Source: Xenopus tropicalis (taxonomy: Eukaryota; Chordata; Amphibia; Anura; Pipidae). Taken from it: a stretch of 64,000 nt of DNA. The notes under the pieces were generated by a model. That model saw nothing but the letters and a program-made list of their open reading frames with translations, did not search any database and had not been told where the DNA came from. Location: contig NC_030677.2 of assembly GCF_000004195.4 (NCBI RefSeq), positions 57,418,222-57,482,221 of the forward strand, written 5' to 3'. The translations under genes were made by a program, and so were the position numbers. Below are positions 37,201 through 50,027 of the stretch, piece after piece (position 1 is the stretch's first letter; each line of letters starts with the position of its first letter).

Positions 37201-40200
37201 TATAGCATGCATGGGGTGCAGCCAAGGACCAAGGTGCTCTAAAAATGTAAAGTTTGTGTACACTTGTTGGTAACTTAGATTCTTCTGATCATCCTGTTGC
37301 ACAAGAGCCATGACCATACATAACCAAGAGACCATACATTTGGGGCGCAATGCAGGAACAGACCATATTGATTCTTGTACAAAATACCTAAACAAAGACC
37401 ATATATATGGTCAGCAGTTTGCCTAACTGTATCTGCCTGTTGGGTGATTGACCTTTCCAGTTCCAACAGACTGCAGCTGATCTTTCCAGATCAAATAACT
37501 CTTCTGCTTATTCCTCACATCAGTGCATATGGGGGGGGGCAACAGCAGACCCTGAAATGACAGGGACACGTTTCCTGCTTTAAATGCAGACCATTTATAG
37601 GACACAATAAAGTGTTTTGTTAAAGATGACCTTGTACAGATTCCATAAATAAACAAATAAAACAAAACAAAAAGCAAATTAACTTCAGTACCGTGACACA
37701 GTCAGAAGCACAATGCACATTGTTTTTAGCCTTACTCTCCATCAGATGAAATGCCCCTTAACCTCTGTTATAAAAGGGAAAAAAAGCTCCCTTTCCAGGC
37801 AGTTTTATGTGAAGATAAAATGCAAGTATAATTGGATAGGTTTATAGTAAATCCTAGGCTTGCCGATTGCAAAGCACAAGTCATTAATAGATTTAGTGGT
37901 ATATTTTATCGAAGCACTTCCTGAAAAGATCCCTCATGAGATTTAATGTGGATGATGATTTACTGCTTTTGACCAGTCACTCATTTCTTGCACTTGTAAA
38001 TATTGTTCCAAGAGCAGAAATCTAATACCTGGCTGACATAATTCCATGAGAACAGCTGGGCAGAAAAGACCTGAATCCAATCATATTTCACATAGAACTG
38101 CCAGGTGGAAAAATACCCATGAAAGTCTCACTGTTCTATATTCCTGCCAGACCTACTTGTACAGTACTGAAAACATGAAACATTAAATATCTATATTAAT
38201 AAACCTTTATATTAAGTAATAACTACTCAATGTATGCTCCAGCAAGAGTGGCACAATATTTAACTCTAGATGAATATCTTTAAGCTCCTACTACCTCTAA
38301 TTGAATGTTCAATAAGAAACATCTATATACGAATACAGGTTCATCTGACCATCACATACCAGATATTTATCAATGGGATATTGAGTTGAAATTAAGCAGA
38401 AATTCCCCCATAGCTGCCCAGTTAAACTAGATAAGCAGTTAGTTTTAATGAAATATATAATATAATATAATGGAAACGTTCAATTATTCATTTACATTAT
38501 GGACAGACTCAGGTTATATTTTAGGGAGACAGGATTGGGCACCAAACCTTTTTTGTTATTGAATGCCACACAAACAAACCTTTACTTGCCTTAGGCTAGC
38601 TGCTTTATCAATGAACCATGCACCCTATTTCTGTTACATTCTTTTATATACAGCTCTGGCACAAATTTATCCTCCTAGTACAAGGTTGATCCAAGGACGT
38701 GGGTGAGTTGTTGTCAGGAAACAAATTCCCCACAGCAAAACAGGAAATATTCAGATGAACCAGAATGAAACAGAACATCTCTGGAAATTCCCAGGCCAAA
38801 ATAATAATAATAATGTTCTGTCATAGGCACTAGTGGCTGACGACACCTTTAGTGAGCTCCAATGCAGAAGTGCTTACCTTACTATAACCGCCCATTAAGT
38901 CAAAAAGCAGGAAGAGAGCAGAGAAGACAGAGATGTGATATACTATCAGTTATCAGCTGTAGAAGTCTTTTGGCATTGTCAAAACTTCTTCATAAAAGCA
39001 CAGAACATGAGCGCAAAAGAAACAACAGTAGTCAGTCAGTTTTTGCACTTGGTTTGGGTTTCAGTCCATCAAGATTGTTGTCTTGTTTTTATGTTATCAA
39101 GCCCATTTCTATATAAATGTGGTCTGAGGTGCATATAGTAGGGCTGGTAATGGCACAAGAGGCTGTTTCTCTGCCTGTATAGAAGTGCAGGCAAAAAAAA
39201 ATATCAATCTAAGCAGATCAACTACAATCACTCCCTCCTGTAAGTTTACTAACAGATATGGTGTCAGCCTGTAGATTTTGGTGTGGGAAGTATTCTGTAT
39301 GAAGCGTCTTTTCAAATTGGCCATACAACCGGCTGTATGTATGTTGCTGTATGTAAACCTCATTCCACTCACATTAATTTTTACATTTTGCCAAACCCCA
39401 CCAAATTTTTGCAAGAGTTTGATTCTGCTAAAACCTTTGAGTTAATTTTCTTGCCAAGTAATTTATTAAAGAACACAAAGACCTAGAAAACACATCACAA
39501 AAACCTCTAAAACCACAAATTAAACAAAGATTGTTACAATTTGCCTAGGACAGCTCCCATTGACATCTACATGACTGTATTTTTTTTTTTCAAGGTTTTT
39601 ACACTCGATAAATATTGAAAAATGAGTGTTTGAGTAATTAGTTAAATACACAATTTTAAGAGCTAAAAAGGAGTATTCGTGAAAGTGAACAAAATACAAA
39701 TGCTAGTAAAGATGGCCCTTATTACTGGACCAAAACCGTACACTTGTGACTTTAAAGACCGGATAAGGAATGTTAACACTTCTGGCCAAAGATTATACCA
39801 TTTTATTAATTTTCATTTTATTTGTGATTTCAAATTAGGGTGGGACTTCAATTCATTATTCAGCTGAATCCAAAAAACAATCAATTTCTACTTTACATTC
39901 CATTAGTGATGCACTGAATCCACTATTTTCGGAGTCGGCCAAACCCCAAATCCTTTGTAAAAAGTTTGGCTGAATACCGAATTATAAATATTATAATTCA
40001 ATTATAAATAATAATCTTATTATTTATCCAGAGAATGATGTGACTGACAGCAGCTTAAGGAAGGCTTTTATACTTCTCCCTATAAGATTAAATATGAATC
40101 TGACAAGATTTTTTTTTGCCTTCCACTGGGTTAAACGGAGATTGATCTCGAGTGGTTTTCCATTTAATAGGTAAAAATGGATCCCTTGTTACCCCCCAAA

Positions 40201-41549
40201 TGATATGTCATATAGTCACAATTTTTCAACTAGATTCCTAAGGGTTAATTTAATGACAAATATTCCAAAAAAAAGCATTTAATTTTCAGTTAACTGTAGT
40301 GAGGAATCCAGTGGGACTAAACTAGTATATCCTTGGAAATCATTTGGCACAGCTAGTGTCCATAAGTAACTAAAGATCAAGTGAATTTCTTTAAATTCTG
40401 AACCATATTTTAATTCTATTTTGAAAGATGTATTATACAGATGTATATATGAGACTTATTTTTGATCTTCTGACAAGCATTGCATCAAACTATTCTATGT
40501 TACATTTGCTACCATGACAACTTGGAAGGGATTAATCCTTTGAGACCAATGGTAATAAAGATGAACTCATCTTCTCGAGTCAACAAATGGGCAAAGCAAT
40601 GTTTAATTTACATTTACAGTACTTTCTAGGATAAGAAAAAAAACAAAAGTCTAATGAAAATTTTTTAATAAAAGCTACTTCAGAAAACAGTTTATTATGT
40701 AAATGTAATGTGCTGTTTAACTTCCCCCATTTTTGACCTTTTATTGCAGTTAAATAGTCATAAAATATTTATATTTGTTAAAAGTAGATAATACGCAGTA
40801 GTCAGAGGGCTGGTCAGTATCAGAACTAAAAGACTGCTTTGGATTCATAGACCTAATAACAGTTATTGCTGCAGTATTCGTGCCCTTTCATGCTTCCAGA
40901 TGCTGGTAAAAAAAACATGATCCCATTTCCGATTACCCGGTCCATTAGAATCCTCCAAACTTTTATTCTATTTTTGCCCTCATGTAAGCAATGAAATAAT
41001 TAAAAAAAAAGCTTATAGGGACATTACAGTAATAATTGATATGGCGAAGTACTCATTTCAAGGTAAACAACACAGTAAGAGAATGTCTGAGGTTAAATAA
41101 TAAATAGGTGTTTCTTGCAATGATCTCACTTGCAGAGAGTGTTACAGTAAAGAAACAGTTCATGGGAAACACTTCCAGGCCCACCCTGAAAATAAACATT
41201 CCAAACTATGTCATGAAAAATATCCCCGCTCCCTCAGCAAAGAATATGAAAGGGATAAAAGATACACTTTACAAAGGCTCTAGCAATACAAAAATAAGAG
41301 GACAGCACAATAAACCTGAAAGCCTGCATAGCATACTAAATTCTGTAGGCACATATTACTGACCCAAAATAAAAACTTAGTGCTGAAGCAAGGATGATGG
41401 TTAAAGAAAATTCAGTTGTGTTAATGTGCCTGTCTGCAACATGCATCTACTGTTTCAACAGTATCTCTATGGTATTTATTAACATTTTTGTAGTATTTAT
41501 CTATAGTATATCTATTTACTAGCTCACTCTAGTATTACAGTATCTAAAG

Positions 41550-41939
41550 CAGGGGTGTCAAACTCAATCACATAAGGGGGCCAAAATCTAAAACTTGGAG
41601 CTAAGTCGCGGGCCAAATTTTTTATTAATATACTTACTAAGGGGTATATTTATCACAATGTGTAAAAAGTGGAGTAAGACATTACCGGTGATGTTGCTCA
41701 TAGCAGCCAATAGATGCTTTGCTACTGTTGAAATCTGATTACTGATTGGATAGCAACATTACTGGTAATGCTTCGCTCCACTTTTTACACAGCATGATAA
41801 ATATACCCCTTAGTCTTAGTTACTATGTGAGGAAAATGGAAATTGATCAGGCTGGATGGTCAGACACACTCACCAAGGGCCACATAAAACAGCCAGGTGG
41901 GCTGGATTTGGCCCCCGGGCCTTGTGTTTGACATATATG
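41550..41939. mobile_element. hAT-like non-autonomous element with nested MITE
   Basis: It starts CAGGGGTGTCAAACTCAATC and ends CCTTGTGTTTGACATATATG. The flanks ATCTAAAG (41542-41549) and ATTTAAAG (41940-41947) are an 8-bp duplication with one mismatch. GGGGGCCAAA and GGGCCACATAAAA are subterminal. A separate MITE is inserted at 41638-41812. Confidence 0.85.
41638..41812. mobile_element. 175-bp MITE nested inside the hAT-like element
   Basis: TAAGGGGTATATTTATCA on the left and its exact inverse TGATAAATATACCCCTTA on the right. The inner arms GTGTAAAAAGTGGAG / CTCCACTTTTTACAC also pair, so it folds over most of its length. Confidence 0.88.
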
Positions 41940-41982
41940 ATTTAAAGTGTTAATGCCCTGCTTACTATTAACCTTAATATAT

Positions 41983-42009
41983 ATCTATCTATCTATCTAT
42001 CTATCTATC
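41983..42009. repeat. (TATC)n microsatellite
   Basis: About six tandem copies of TATC, followed by degenerate GGCTATCT blocks. Confidence 0.95.
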
Positions 42010-42528
42010 CCTCCAGTCTGGCTATCTCTGCAGTCAGTCTGGCTATCTATCACTCCAGTTGGACTATCTTGCTCTACCTGTTAGCATCACTAAAAATAAA
42101 CTAAATGCATATTTTGCAAACTGTTTGGCTGCTTATGTTTACTTATGTATTTTAAAACAAGGTTACAAAGTTCTTCATTTTCCTGTCTTACCTTAAACTA
42201 GACACTGTTAAACTAGACACTGTACATGCATTGAAGCATGGGTTCTGTATATAAGCATGAAGTACTACTTACGCCTTATTGCCTCTGCTAAAACACACGT
42301 AGAGACAATTATCAGTAAATGATAAGCATTGTCTAGTTTAGTAGCCACTACAAGTAGCTGCTAAAAGTAGCTGCTACTACTACTAGACCCCTGCTTCTAC
42401 TTGTCGCAGGAGCAGGGGTCAGCATCACTGGGTTGCAGAAAAACAGAAACCACACTCAGTTACAACTTCCACCACATTCAACCAAAGACAAAGTGACAGA
42501 AGGGAGTGCTGTTCCCACTGTTTCTACC

Positions 42529-42850
42529 AAGGTATAGGACCTATTATCCAGAATGCTTGAGACCTATGGCTTTCCGGATAAGGGATTTTTCCTTAATTTG
42601 GATCTCCACACCGTAAGTCTACTTGAACATCATTTAAACATTAAATAAATCCAATAGGACTGTGTTGCCTCCAATATGGATTCATTATATCTTAGGATCA
42701 AGCAGAAGGTACTGTTGTATTATGACAGAGAAAAGGCAAATCTTTAAAAATCTTAATTATTTGCTTATAATGGAGTCTATTGGAGATGGTCTACCCATAA
42801 TTCAGAGCTTTTTGGATAACAGGTTTCCGGATAACAGATCCCATACCTGC
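42529..42850. mobile_element. CAGGTATGGGATCC-family MITE, nearly complete
   Basis: The left end CCAAGGTATAGGACCTATTA and right end AACAGATCCCATACCTGC are the inverse-type termini of the family, with GGATAAGGGATTTTTCC and TTGGATCTCCAC subterminal. It is in the opposite orientation to 48062-48391. Confidence 0.8.
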
Positions 42851-43351
42851 ATATGGTGAGTATCCAATACACAAGGCACTATTAAAGACTGCATAAAAAA
42901 AAGAGAGCAGCTCAGAACTCCAGTATAATATATACAAGTTACATGAGTACAACATTAAAAGGAGAAAACCCCAAAGGGCCAATACCAGTAATGAAAACCA
43001 TAAACAAGAAGGATGCCTTGACCTAGGAAGTAGCAACACTTTGCTGTAGCTTGTGTCTTCTCTTGCCCTGTTATTTGCTTTGGCACCTTGGCAGCATGTT
43101 TGGGCTTTATGGCCAGCACGATGGGAAAGATATGTAAAACAAATAGAAAGCTAAGAGGTAGGGCGTAGGAGAGATTCTATGTCATTAGGCATAATTCTTC
43201 CTCTCCAACATAACACTGCATGGATACCTTAACACTATTTCAAAAACTTTAAGCAGTTTTATTTCAATATATTTGTATTTCAAGACAGGTCAAGAAATGT
43301 ACAGGCTACTATAAAAGATATTGCGGTGTATACAGAAAATAAAAACACATT

Positions 43352-43419
43352 ACGTTTCGGTCCTCAATAGGACCTTTCTCAAGGATCCTTGAGAAAGGTC
43401 CTATTGAGGACCGAAACGT
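43352..43419. repeat. perfect 68-bp palindrome
   Basis: Two exact 34-bp arms with no spacer, meeting at AAGGATCCTT. Each arm carries CTTGAGA, a GGTCC/GGACC stem and GAAACGT. It reads as two copies of a repeat end joined head to head; the right copy continues CGGATTTTTTATG. Confidence 0.97.
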
Positions 43420-43702
43420 CGGATTTTTTATGTTCGCAAAAAACTTGTGATAATTTTAAAAGGGTGTGCCGGTCGTGAAACTTTTTTTGTTAAATAATTA
43501 AATTTGGCTGTGCACCCCGCAAGAAACAAAGTTATTAGCTTTATATATGTATTGGCTTGTTTACCTGTCTGCATGGATGGGAAAGTGTGTAGTTATTGGT
43601 GTTTTGTGCAAGTTGGTGGATAATGTGTAACTACGTAAATATGAAGGAGGAGACTTCCCCCCATATCCAAAGTAGACTCAAGATAAAGCACTGAATGGAA
43701 GA

Positions 43703-44077
43703 ACTAAAGCTGACCATACACGTGCCAATTTCCAGACCATGTGTGGGCTCTGAAAAATAGTCCTTACAATTTTCATGCATGGCAAATGATCGTTGATCAA
43801 ACAGGTTACAAAATTTCTGTCGGATAGCGATAATGCATTTGCATGTATTGCCTATCTGATGATATTCTTTTTTCCTGATGTGCTGTTGCCAATAATATCG
43901 CAAGTGCTATAATTTTTGTCTGTCAATTAATGGCGACAACATTGTTAATATTCCCACTTTAATCCTATAATATAAATCTGAATGTTAGTTTTGTATTGTT
44001 GCATTAAAACATATGATCAATATCTGAACATTCATCGTACAATGACTAAAATGTAAATGTGTATGGTCAGCTTTAGT
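43703..44077. mobile_element. ACTAAAGCTGACCATACAC-ended MITE
   Basis: ACTAAAGCTGACCATACACG on the left and GTGTATGGTCAGCTTTAGT on the right are exact inverses. The interior is AT-rich with a weak inverted pair around AATGATCGTTGATCAAAC. It is non-coding. Confidence 0.85.
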
Positions 44078-44200
44078 CAAAAGATAGAGCAGTATGTTTC
44101 TCTGGAGGCTGGAATAACAACTGCGGAACAATAGCACACAGACCAAATGAGGATTTACAATCTATACTTTTCTAAGGGTAAAAAATCCACAAAGTGTTTG

Positions 44201-44399
44201 ACTTGCCTGCGATTGCTCTCTGCTATCGTGGGCAACTACCGCTCTGAGATTACAAAGTTGCATAAAGTTTTCTCCTGCAGGCAACATCGGAAATGAAGCA
44301 ATGAAAAGGGACTTCCACCGGAGACTCCTATTGTTGCCATTGAAAGCCATTTTGGAGCCGTTAGTCGCCCACAATAGCAGAGACCTATCGCAGGCAACT
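44201..44399. mobile_element. foldback MITE with CTTGCCTGCGATTGCTC ends
   Basis: The left arm CTTGCCTGCGATTGCTCTCT and TATCGTGGGCAACTACCG mirrors the right arm TTAGTCGCCCACAATAGCAG and CTATCGCAGGCAAC. The loop contains CCATTTTGGAG. Confidence 0.7.
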
Positions 44400-45071
44400 G
44401 AATCTCTCCATGGGTTCTTACCCCAAGGCTGGTGTCTTGTAGATACCATTGCATCTATATCTGGGGTTACTTTCATTTACCCATTTATTATTAAGCCAAT
44501 TATTAAGCCATTACCCTGCACTGACTGCCTAAACAGGTTGTATTGTTTAGCTAGAATATAAATGAGTAAAAGTATGACAGTCCCAGTTATCTTCCAGAGA
44601 TACACAGAGCACAAGTTTCACAAGTACTGGTTTATGTCTAGTGCTGTCTGACTTCCCCTCTGAATAGAAAGGTTGAAAATAATAAGGCTGAGCCGTACTG
44701 CATTCAGCTCAATGACTTGAACTTGGCAGGAATTTGCTGCCTAATTTTAGAAAGCTAGCAACAACTCTGTATATATTCTTAAGCTTTTATATGCCAGTCA
44801 TATCAGTAAGCTAAATGTTTCTTTACAAATTTAGGGCATGTTAAAAACATTTTTCATTGCGGAATGATTAAATTGGACATAAAATGTTTTATATTTGCCA
44901 CATTGCAAACAGAAATACTCTTTCCCCAACTTTCACTTATTAACTAGGAAACTGGCTGCAATTTATAATGCATAGTAGCCAGGGTGCAATTATAAGGAAA
45001 GTTGCCTGACCAAATTTGAATACAGTAAGATATTTTCAAATAAATGAACAGACAGCTGCCAATTCACTGGT

Positions 45072-45361
45072 GGGGTGCCAATATGTTAGACACCACCTAA
45101 TATTTAAATTTGACACTATGTTGGTTCTCCATTTAGAAAAAAATGAACTAGCCTTGGTAAAAAAGCAATGCAGTGCCAGGCCTTTAAATCTCTTACCTTT
45201 CTCTCGGCAGACTTTGACTTGCACAGAGTAAGACAGCAGCTTTTTTCCTGGGCAGGTGCATTTTTTTTTTGTAAAAGAGTGTTGGCCCAGAAAAGAAATT
45301 ACTGGTTCAATCTAAAGGGAAGGGGGGGGGGGGGGGGGGGTGTTCTAACATATTGGTACCC
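45072..45361. repeat. inverted repeat enclosing a G19 run
   Basis: GGGGTGCCAATATGTTAGAC (45072 on) and its near inverse GTTCTAACATATTGGTACCC (ending 45361) bracket about 240 bp. Immediately inside the right arm is an uninterrupted run of 19 G (45322-45340). Confidence 0.75.
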
Positions 45362-45420
45362 AACAGTAAATCGTGCTATTTTTAGACAGTACAACCCACA
45401 ACGATTTGTAACGCTTTGTA

Positions 45421-45726
45421 TTAAGGTCCCCATACACGGGCCGATTGTAGCTGCAGCTTATTGGCCCATGTAAGGGCAGAAACGAGGGGCCTGCCTGACC
45501 AATATCTGGCCTAAAACTGGCCAGATATCGATCGGCCAGGTTAAAAGATTCAGTCGGATTGGGGACCGCATCGGCTTGTTGATGCGATCCCCGAACCGAC
45601 TGCCCCATTGCGGCCAATATAATTCAATCGTTTGGCCCCATCCAATCATTAGCCTACACGCTCCCCAATATCGTCCACCCGTAGGTAGGGATATCAGGTG
45701 AATCTTAACATGTATGGGGACCTTTA
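45421..45726. mobile_element. CATACACG-ended foldback MITE, short copy
   Basis: It has the same termini as 10418-10807 and the same interior blocks (GGCAGAAACGAG, GGCCAGATATCGATCGGCC, ACTGCCCCATTG), but lacks the region between TTTGGCCCCA and the TACACGCTCCC block and part of the right arm. About 85 bp shorter. Confidence 0.85.
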
Positions 45727-47683
45727 GAGTACAGAAAAGGAGTTGTGTGTTACAGCACCACTTCCAAACATGAATTATCTTACAGGTTCCCCCAGTATGG
45801 AACAACTGCACTGAATTCCTTATTTAGTGCATGAGCGGCATACAGCCCGATAGCAGACTTCATGTGTTTACCCTTTATCTTGGGAGAATAGAAAATGGAA
45901 GCTATACAGATCAAAGTTAATCCAGACTTTACTTGCCCTTTACGGTTTTCTTTTGCCAGGATTTTCAGAGAGTAGAAAACATTGTGCTTTATTGAACTGT
46001 AGAGCAAGGTAAAATCTAAGAACCTGCTGAAAGCAGAGCACACCGTGGCACGGAAACCAGAGTCAGTTGGTTTGAAGCAGTTTAGGTTGTTGTGTTATTG
46101 ATAATGAACTCAGCACGGCATCTGCCTGATTCAGCTGGTTTGTGTCACAGCTCTGAACTGACTTTATCATGAACACCATAGCCAAAGCGGTGGGCTCTTC
46201 TTTAAGGGGACATTCCCCCTAAAAATTAACTTTAATTATGTTAAGTTCATTTCAATTAATGCCATGTTATAAGCTTGCCACTGGCCTAAACACCTGTAGC
46301 AACCACTCAGCAGGAAGCATTTACAGTAGCAAACATCTTTACTTTAACATGGTATGGTGGTTTGGTAATTTTATGATCATAGATTTAATCAAAATGTAAG
46401 CACTTGTACAGAACAAATTAGTGATATATTTGGGGCCACGGCAAGTGTGCTTATTAATCCCCTCTTTTTTTTGTATGTCACACTTCCCTGTACTTCACTT
46501 TAATTTTGTTCTGAAGGTGTTTTAATTCTTGAATACAGCGTACAGCAGGGATCCTTAATCTATCAGGCCCCAAAAATAGATTTGCTCTTTATACTGGGTC
46601 GCCATGAGCCATTTAATATACAAGAGTAACAGCATACAGCACCTTAATAGTGTAAAATGCATTTATTGGGTACACATGGCAAGACCTTGGATAAAGCAAG
46701 GCCTCACTTGGCCTTTTCTCAAGCTTGAGAGTCCTGCTCATTAGAGCTTTATTGTGAATATATTTTTGGTATTATTGGAGTATGGTACATTGAGAATAGT
46801 TTCCTGTTGTTTTATATAAAGAAACAGTAAAGCATACTGGAATCTTTACTCTAAAAAGTTAAATTAATTTGTAAGGAAATGCAATCACAAAATGTAAACG
46901 CTATAGGCATAAAGTTTGCAACTCAGCTCATTGCTGGCATCTTGCTGCACGCCAGAGAAGCTATGGATCAAGTGAGACGCCAGCACTGAACCAGCAAAGA
47001 TTATGCCCACAGCATTTTTTGTTTTTGTGAGTGAAAAAGTCTCCCCAACACTGCTAAATAAAATAATTTCCCAATTTATAACACCATGAACACTAGTTGC
47101 AATGGTACGGCATATTCATGCTATCACAATCAGTTTTGGGGGATACACAGAATTTTGCACATTCAAATGACATAATATCCTAGAACACAAGAAAAGCAGT
47201 GAGTTATTAAAATTTTATCTAGTCTTTATAATTTTAAATGATGGTATAGTCATTAGAAATCATTTTATAAACAACCTTTTGACATATAAGTAATAAGCAG
47301 TCTGTCAATGTAATAATTTACTGGGTGCAGACCAGCTGGAGGAGGCTCTCTGCCAATCAGGTTACTGTTATCAGCAGCATTCTAAATATGATACAACACA
47401 GGCAAACCAACAGGACATAGTGGCACTAGAATAGATACATAAGGACTTGGTCATTCAATAACAAGAACATATCTAGGAGACGAAACAGCATGGGATCTAG
47501 CAATCTTGTATATTATATTTATTAATCTTATATTTATATCATTTTTACTAAAGAAGAGGAGGACAGCAATACAAATAGTTGTGTTTTAAAATCATGAAGC
47601 ATATTAGAATGCCCAATATGTGTAAATCTTTCAGTTTGTGTGACTGCTATTTTTGAGCTAATTAAAAGGAAAGCAAAACTTAC

Positions 47684-47825
47684 TATTATCTAGCTCCAGA
47701 GAAAGATCGTACACAGGCACTGGCCTCTTACGGTGTCTCCTTGACTGCCTTGGTGGCGCATTGGGTGGTGAAATGGACGAAGAATCAGACTCAGCTTCCA
47801 AGCCACTTGGGGGGTTTTTAAAAAT
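47684..47825 (-). CDS. arhgap10: arhgap10 exon: end of RhoGAP and proline-rich linker
   Basis: This exon of 142 bp begins IFKNPPSGLEAESDSSSISP directly after ENHEK, the canonical end of the GRAF GAP domain. It continues PPNAPPRQSRRHRKRPVPVY and DLSLELDN. The PPNAPPRQS plus basic cluster is specific enough to ARHGAP10 to separate it from ARHGAP26 and ARHGAP42 (family knowledge). It is a disordered, proline- and arginine-rich stretch of the kind that binds SH3 domains, though no partner can be read from sequence. The acceptor is GGTTTCAG and the donor GTAAGTTTT. The exon ends after one base of a codon that the next exon completes to Thr. Confidence 0.93.
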
Positions 47826-48061
47826 CTGAAACCACATACACATAAGTCCATTAGGTATCATCACTGGCAAAAATGAGCAAAGCCAAAATAAAATGGAATG
47901 TAAACAAAAGGTGTACAGCCTAATCCTTCTTCCACAGAACAGAGAAGTTATATTTCTGCTGGTAGTCAAGCTGACAGACAGAACGACAAGGAAGCTCAAC
48001 ATCTAGATGGCTGTGCTGCACAGGGGCTTTTTATTGTAACAGCAGGTCTCTATTAATCATA

Positions 48062-48391
48062 TACAGGTATGGGATCCCTTATCCGGAAACCCATAATCCA
48101 GAAAGCCCTGAATTACTGAAAGCCCTTCTCCCATAGACTCCATTTTAATCAAATAATTCAGAATTTTAAAACTGATTTAGTTTTTCCCTGTGGTAATAAA
48201 ACAGTACCTTGTAATTGATCCCAACTAAGATATAAATAATCCTTATTGGATGCAAAACAATCCTATTGGGTTTATTTAATGTTTTATTATTTTTAAGCAG
48301 ACTCAAGGTATGGAGATCCAAATTACGGAAAGACCCCTAATCTGGAATACCCTTGGTCCCAAGCATTCTGGATAACGGGTCCTATACCTGT
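48062..48391. mobile_element. CAGGTATGGGATCC-family MITE, complete copy
   Basis: TACAGGTATGGGATCCCTTA on the left and GGGTCCTATACCTGTA on the right. Subterminal ATCCGGAAACCCATAATCC mirrors a GGATAACGGG-type right arm. This 330-bp copy is the reference for the partial copies at 25018, 33363, 42529, 51257, 53962 and 63153. Confidence 0.88.
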
Positions 48392-50027
48392 ACTAAAAAC
48401 AGATTTTAAAAAATGCAAAACTTTGAAACTGAAACTTTAAAATGTGCATTTTTGTCTGCAATTTATGATCTTCCTAAAAAATGCATGTAAAATTTTTTTG
48501 TGTGTGCTTTAGCATTATTTGTTTTTACCCTGACTTTCTACAATTGTGATTTACCCATTTTGTGATTTTTGTCATGTATTATGTATCATAATTTGTGGCA
48601 AAAGTCATGTTTATGGTTAGCTACTTTTTCCCTCTATATAGTTCTTTGACAATGTACCCCTTGGTGTCCTAAAGAAAATCAGTAAGATCATTCGATTCTT
48701 TCCCCCCACCATGTTGTTTGCAGTCCCATGAAAACTAAGAAAACTGTAAGGTGCATAAAACCCCCACAGTATTCTATTTGTCATTATGTTTAAGTTTACC
48801 AATTTCTTGTTAATCCAACATTTTCTTTTGTATCATTTTAATAAACAATGATGGATTAAAACAAAATGGGACAACTTAAAATAAATGGCTACCTAAAAAC
48901 AAAAAAAAGAGTGTGTTTCATCATAATTTTCTTCATCATATCACATTTCTGCCTGCTGTGTCATAATGTACAACTCTACCTTCATCTCTCCTTCACTGAT
49001 CCATCTGTGTTACTGACAATAATGCTATTTATTGACAAGGCCACATATGCGTCTTCCTGTGCTAATACATTCTGCCTGCTAATACATATTGCCACTCCAG
49101 ACTCCTACTGGTTTGTGTATGGGACCAAAACTATGGCTTGTCTGATAAATATACAGCAGGTATTAGGCAGGTTTGAAAATCTTGCCAGCAGAACTTCTTG
49201 TGGGCAATGGTGGTGGCCCTCTTTGCTGAGTCAACATAGGCCACCTACCTAGGTGTCCAAATAACATGGTTCTGTGTAAGAAGCATTCAAGGTTGGAAGC
49301 TTACAAGCAAAACATTAAGATGTAGATCTGTTTGTGTCAGTAAACTACTGCATTGTTAGTAGGACACATTAACCAAAAAACACAGGACCGCTATAAACAG
49401 AGACACAACAGACTTGATAGTGTGATAGTGAATCTTGCAACCATAATCATACACTCAGGAGTACTGGTAAGATTTTTTAACACAGTAATAGTTATGTGAA
49501 TATATGCTGCCTACTGTGAAGCAGCAATGCCCCCACCCCTTATTTATAAGAAAAACTGTGCTGTCAGTCTTTAAATCCTGGGCCACACCCCTGAGTTACA
49601 GTTATGATTCAGAGAGGATTAGACTGCAATGAGTTATAAGCACGACCTTCTGGATTTTAGCTTACTCTTTTTTACACTTCACAGTTAAAATTTTTGCCAC
49701 TGTAATTATGGTAAGAATGGTCATCACATATTTTGATTTGCATATTTACAGACTACAAATATCCTATCCTCACTGACAACTGCATTTATTTTACTCTCAA
49801 TGATGGCAGTTTCTGAGGCATGAAAATCTCGTTTAACAGTGGGTATCCTGTTGTGTCTCACTGCTAAGAAACCATAAATTCAAAATATTTATCACTTAAG
49901 TTCAAAGAATTTGCCTGGTAAGCTTTTTCATTTAAAAAATTCCTGCTCTTGGGCTAGTGACTGAAGCCATTACTTCCATGTGGAACCATACTGCCCCCTT
50001 ATGTGTTATGCAGACAAATCTATAAAG

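Larger units (their letters stand above)
32619..47683 (-). other. arhgap10 intron, 15.1 kb
   Basis: This is the longest intron in the window. Repeats cluster at 33363-34215 and 41550-45726. From 34220 to 41540 I recognise only a degraded GATGCACTGAATCC-type repeat end near 39904, otherwise AT-rich sequence. From 45730 to 47680 a short hAT-like start (near 46548) and an old foldback are the only hints. Confidence 0.8.

Noticed and set aside
48866..49252. 128-codon plus-strand open frame, one of the longest uninterrupted frames in the window
   Set aside because: The product has no recognisable domain. It begins in A-rich sequence and lies antisense in an arhgap10 intron with no splice or promoter support.
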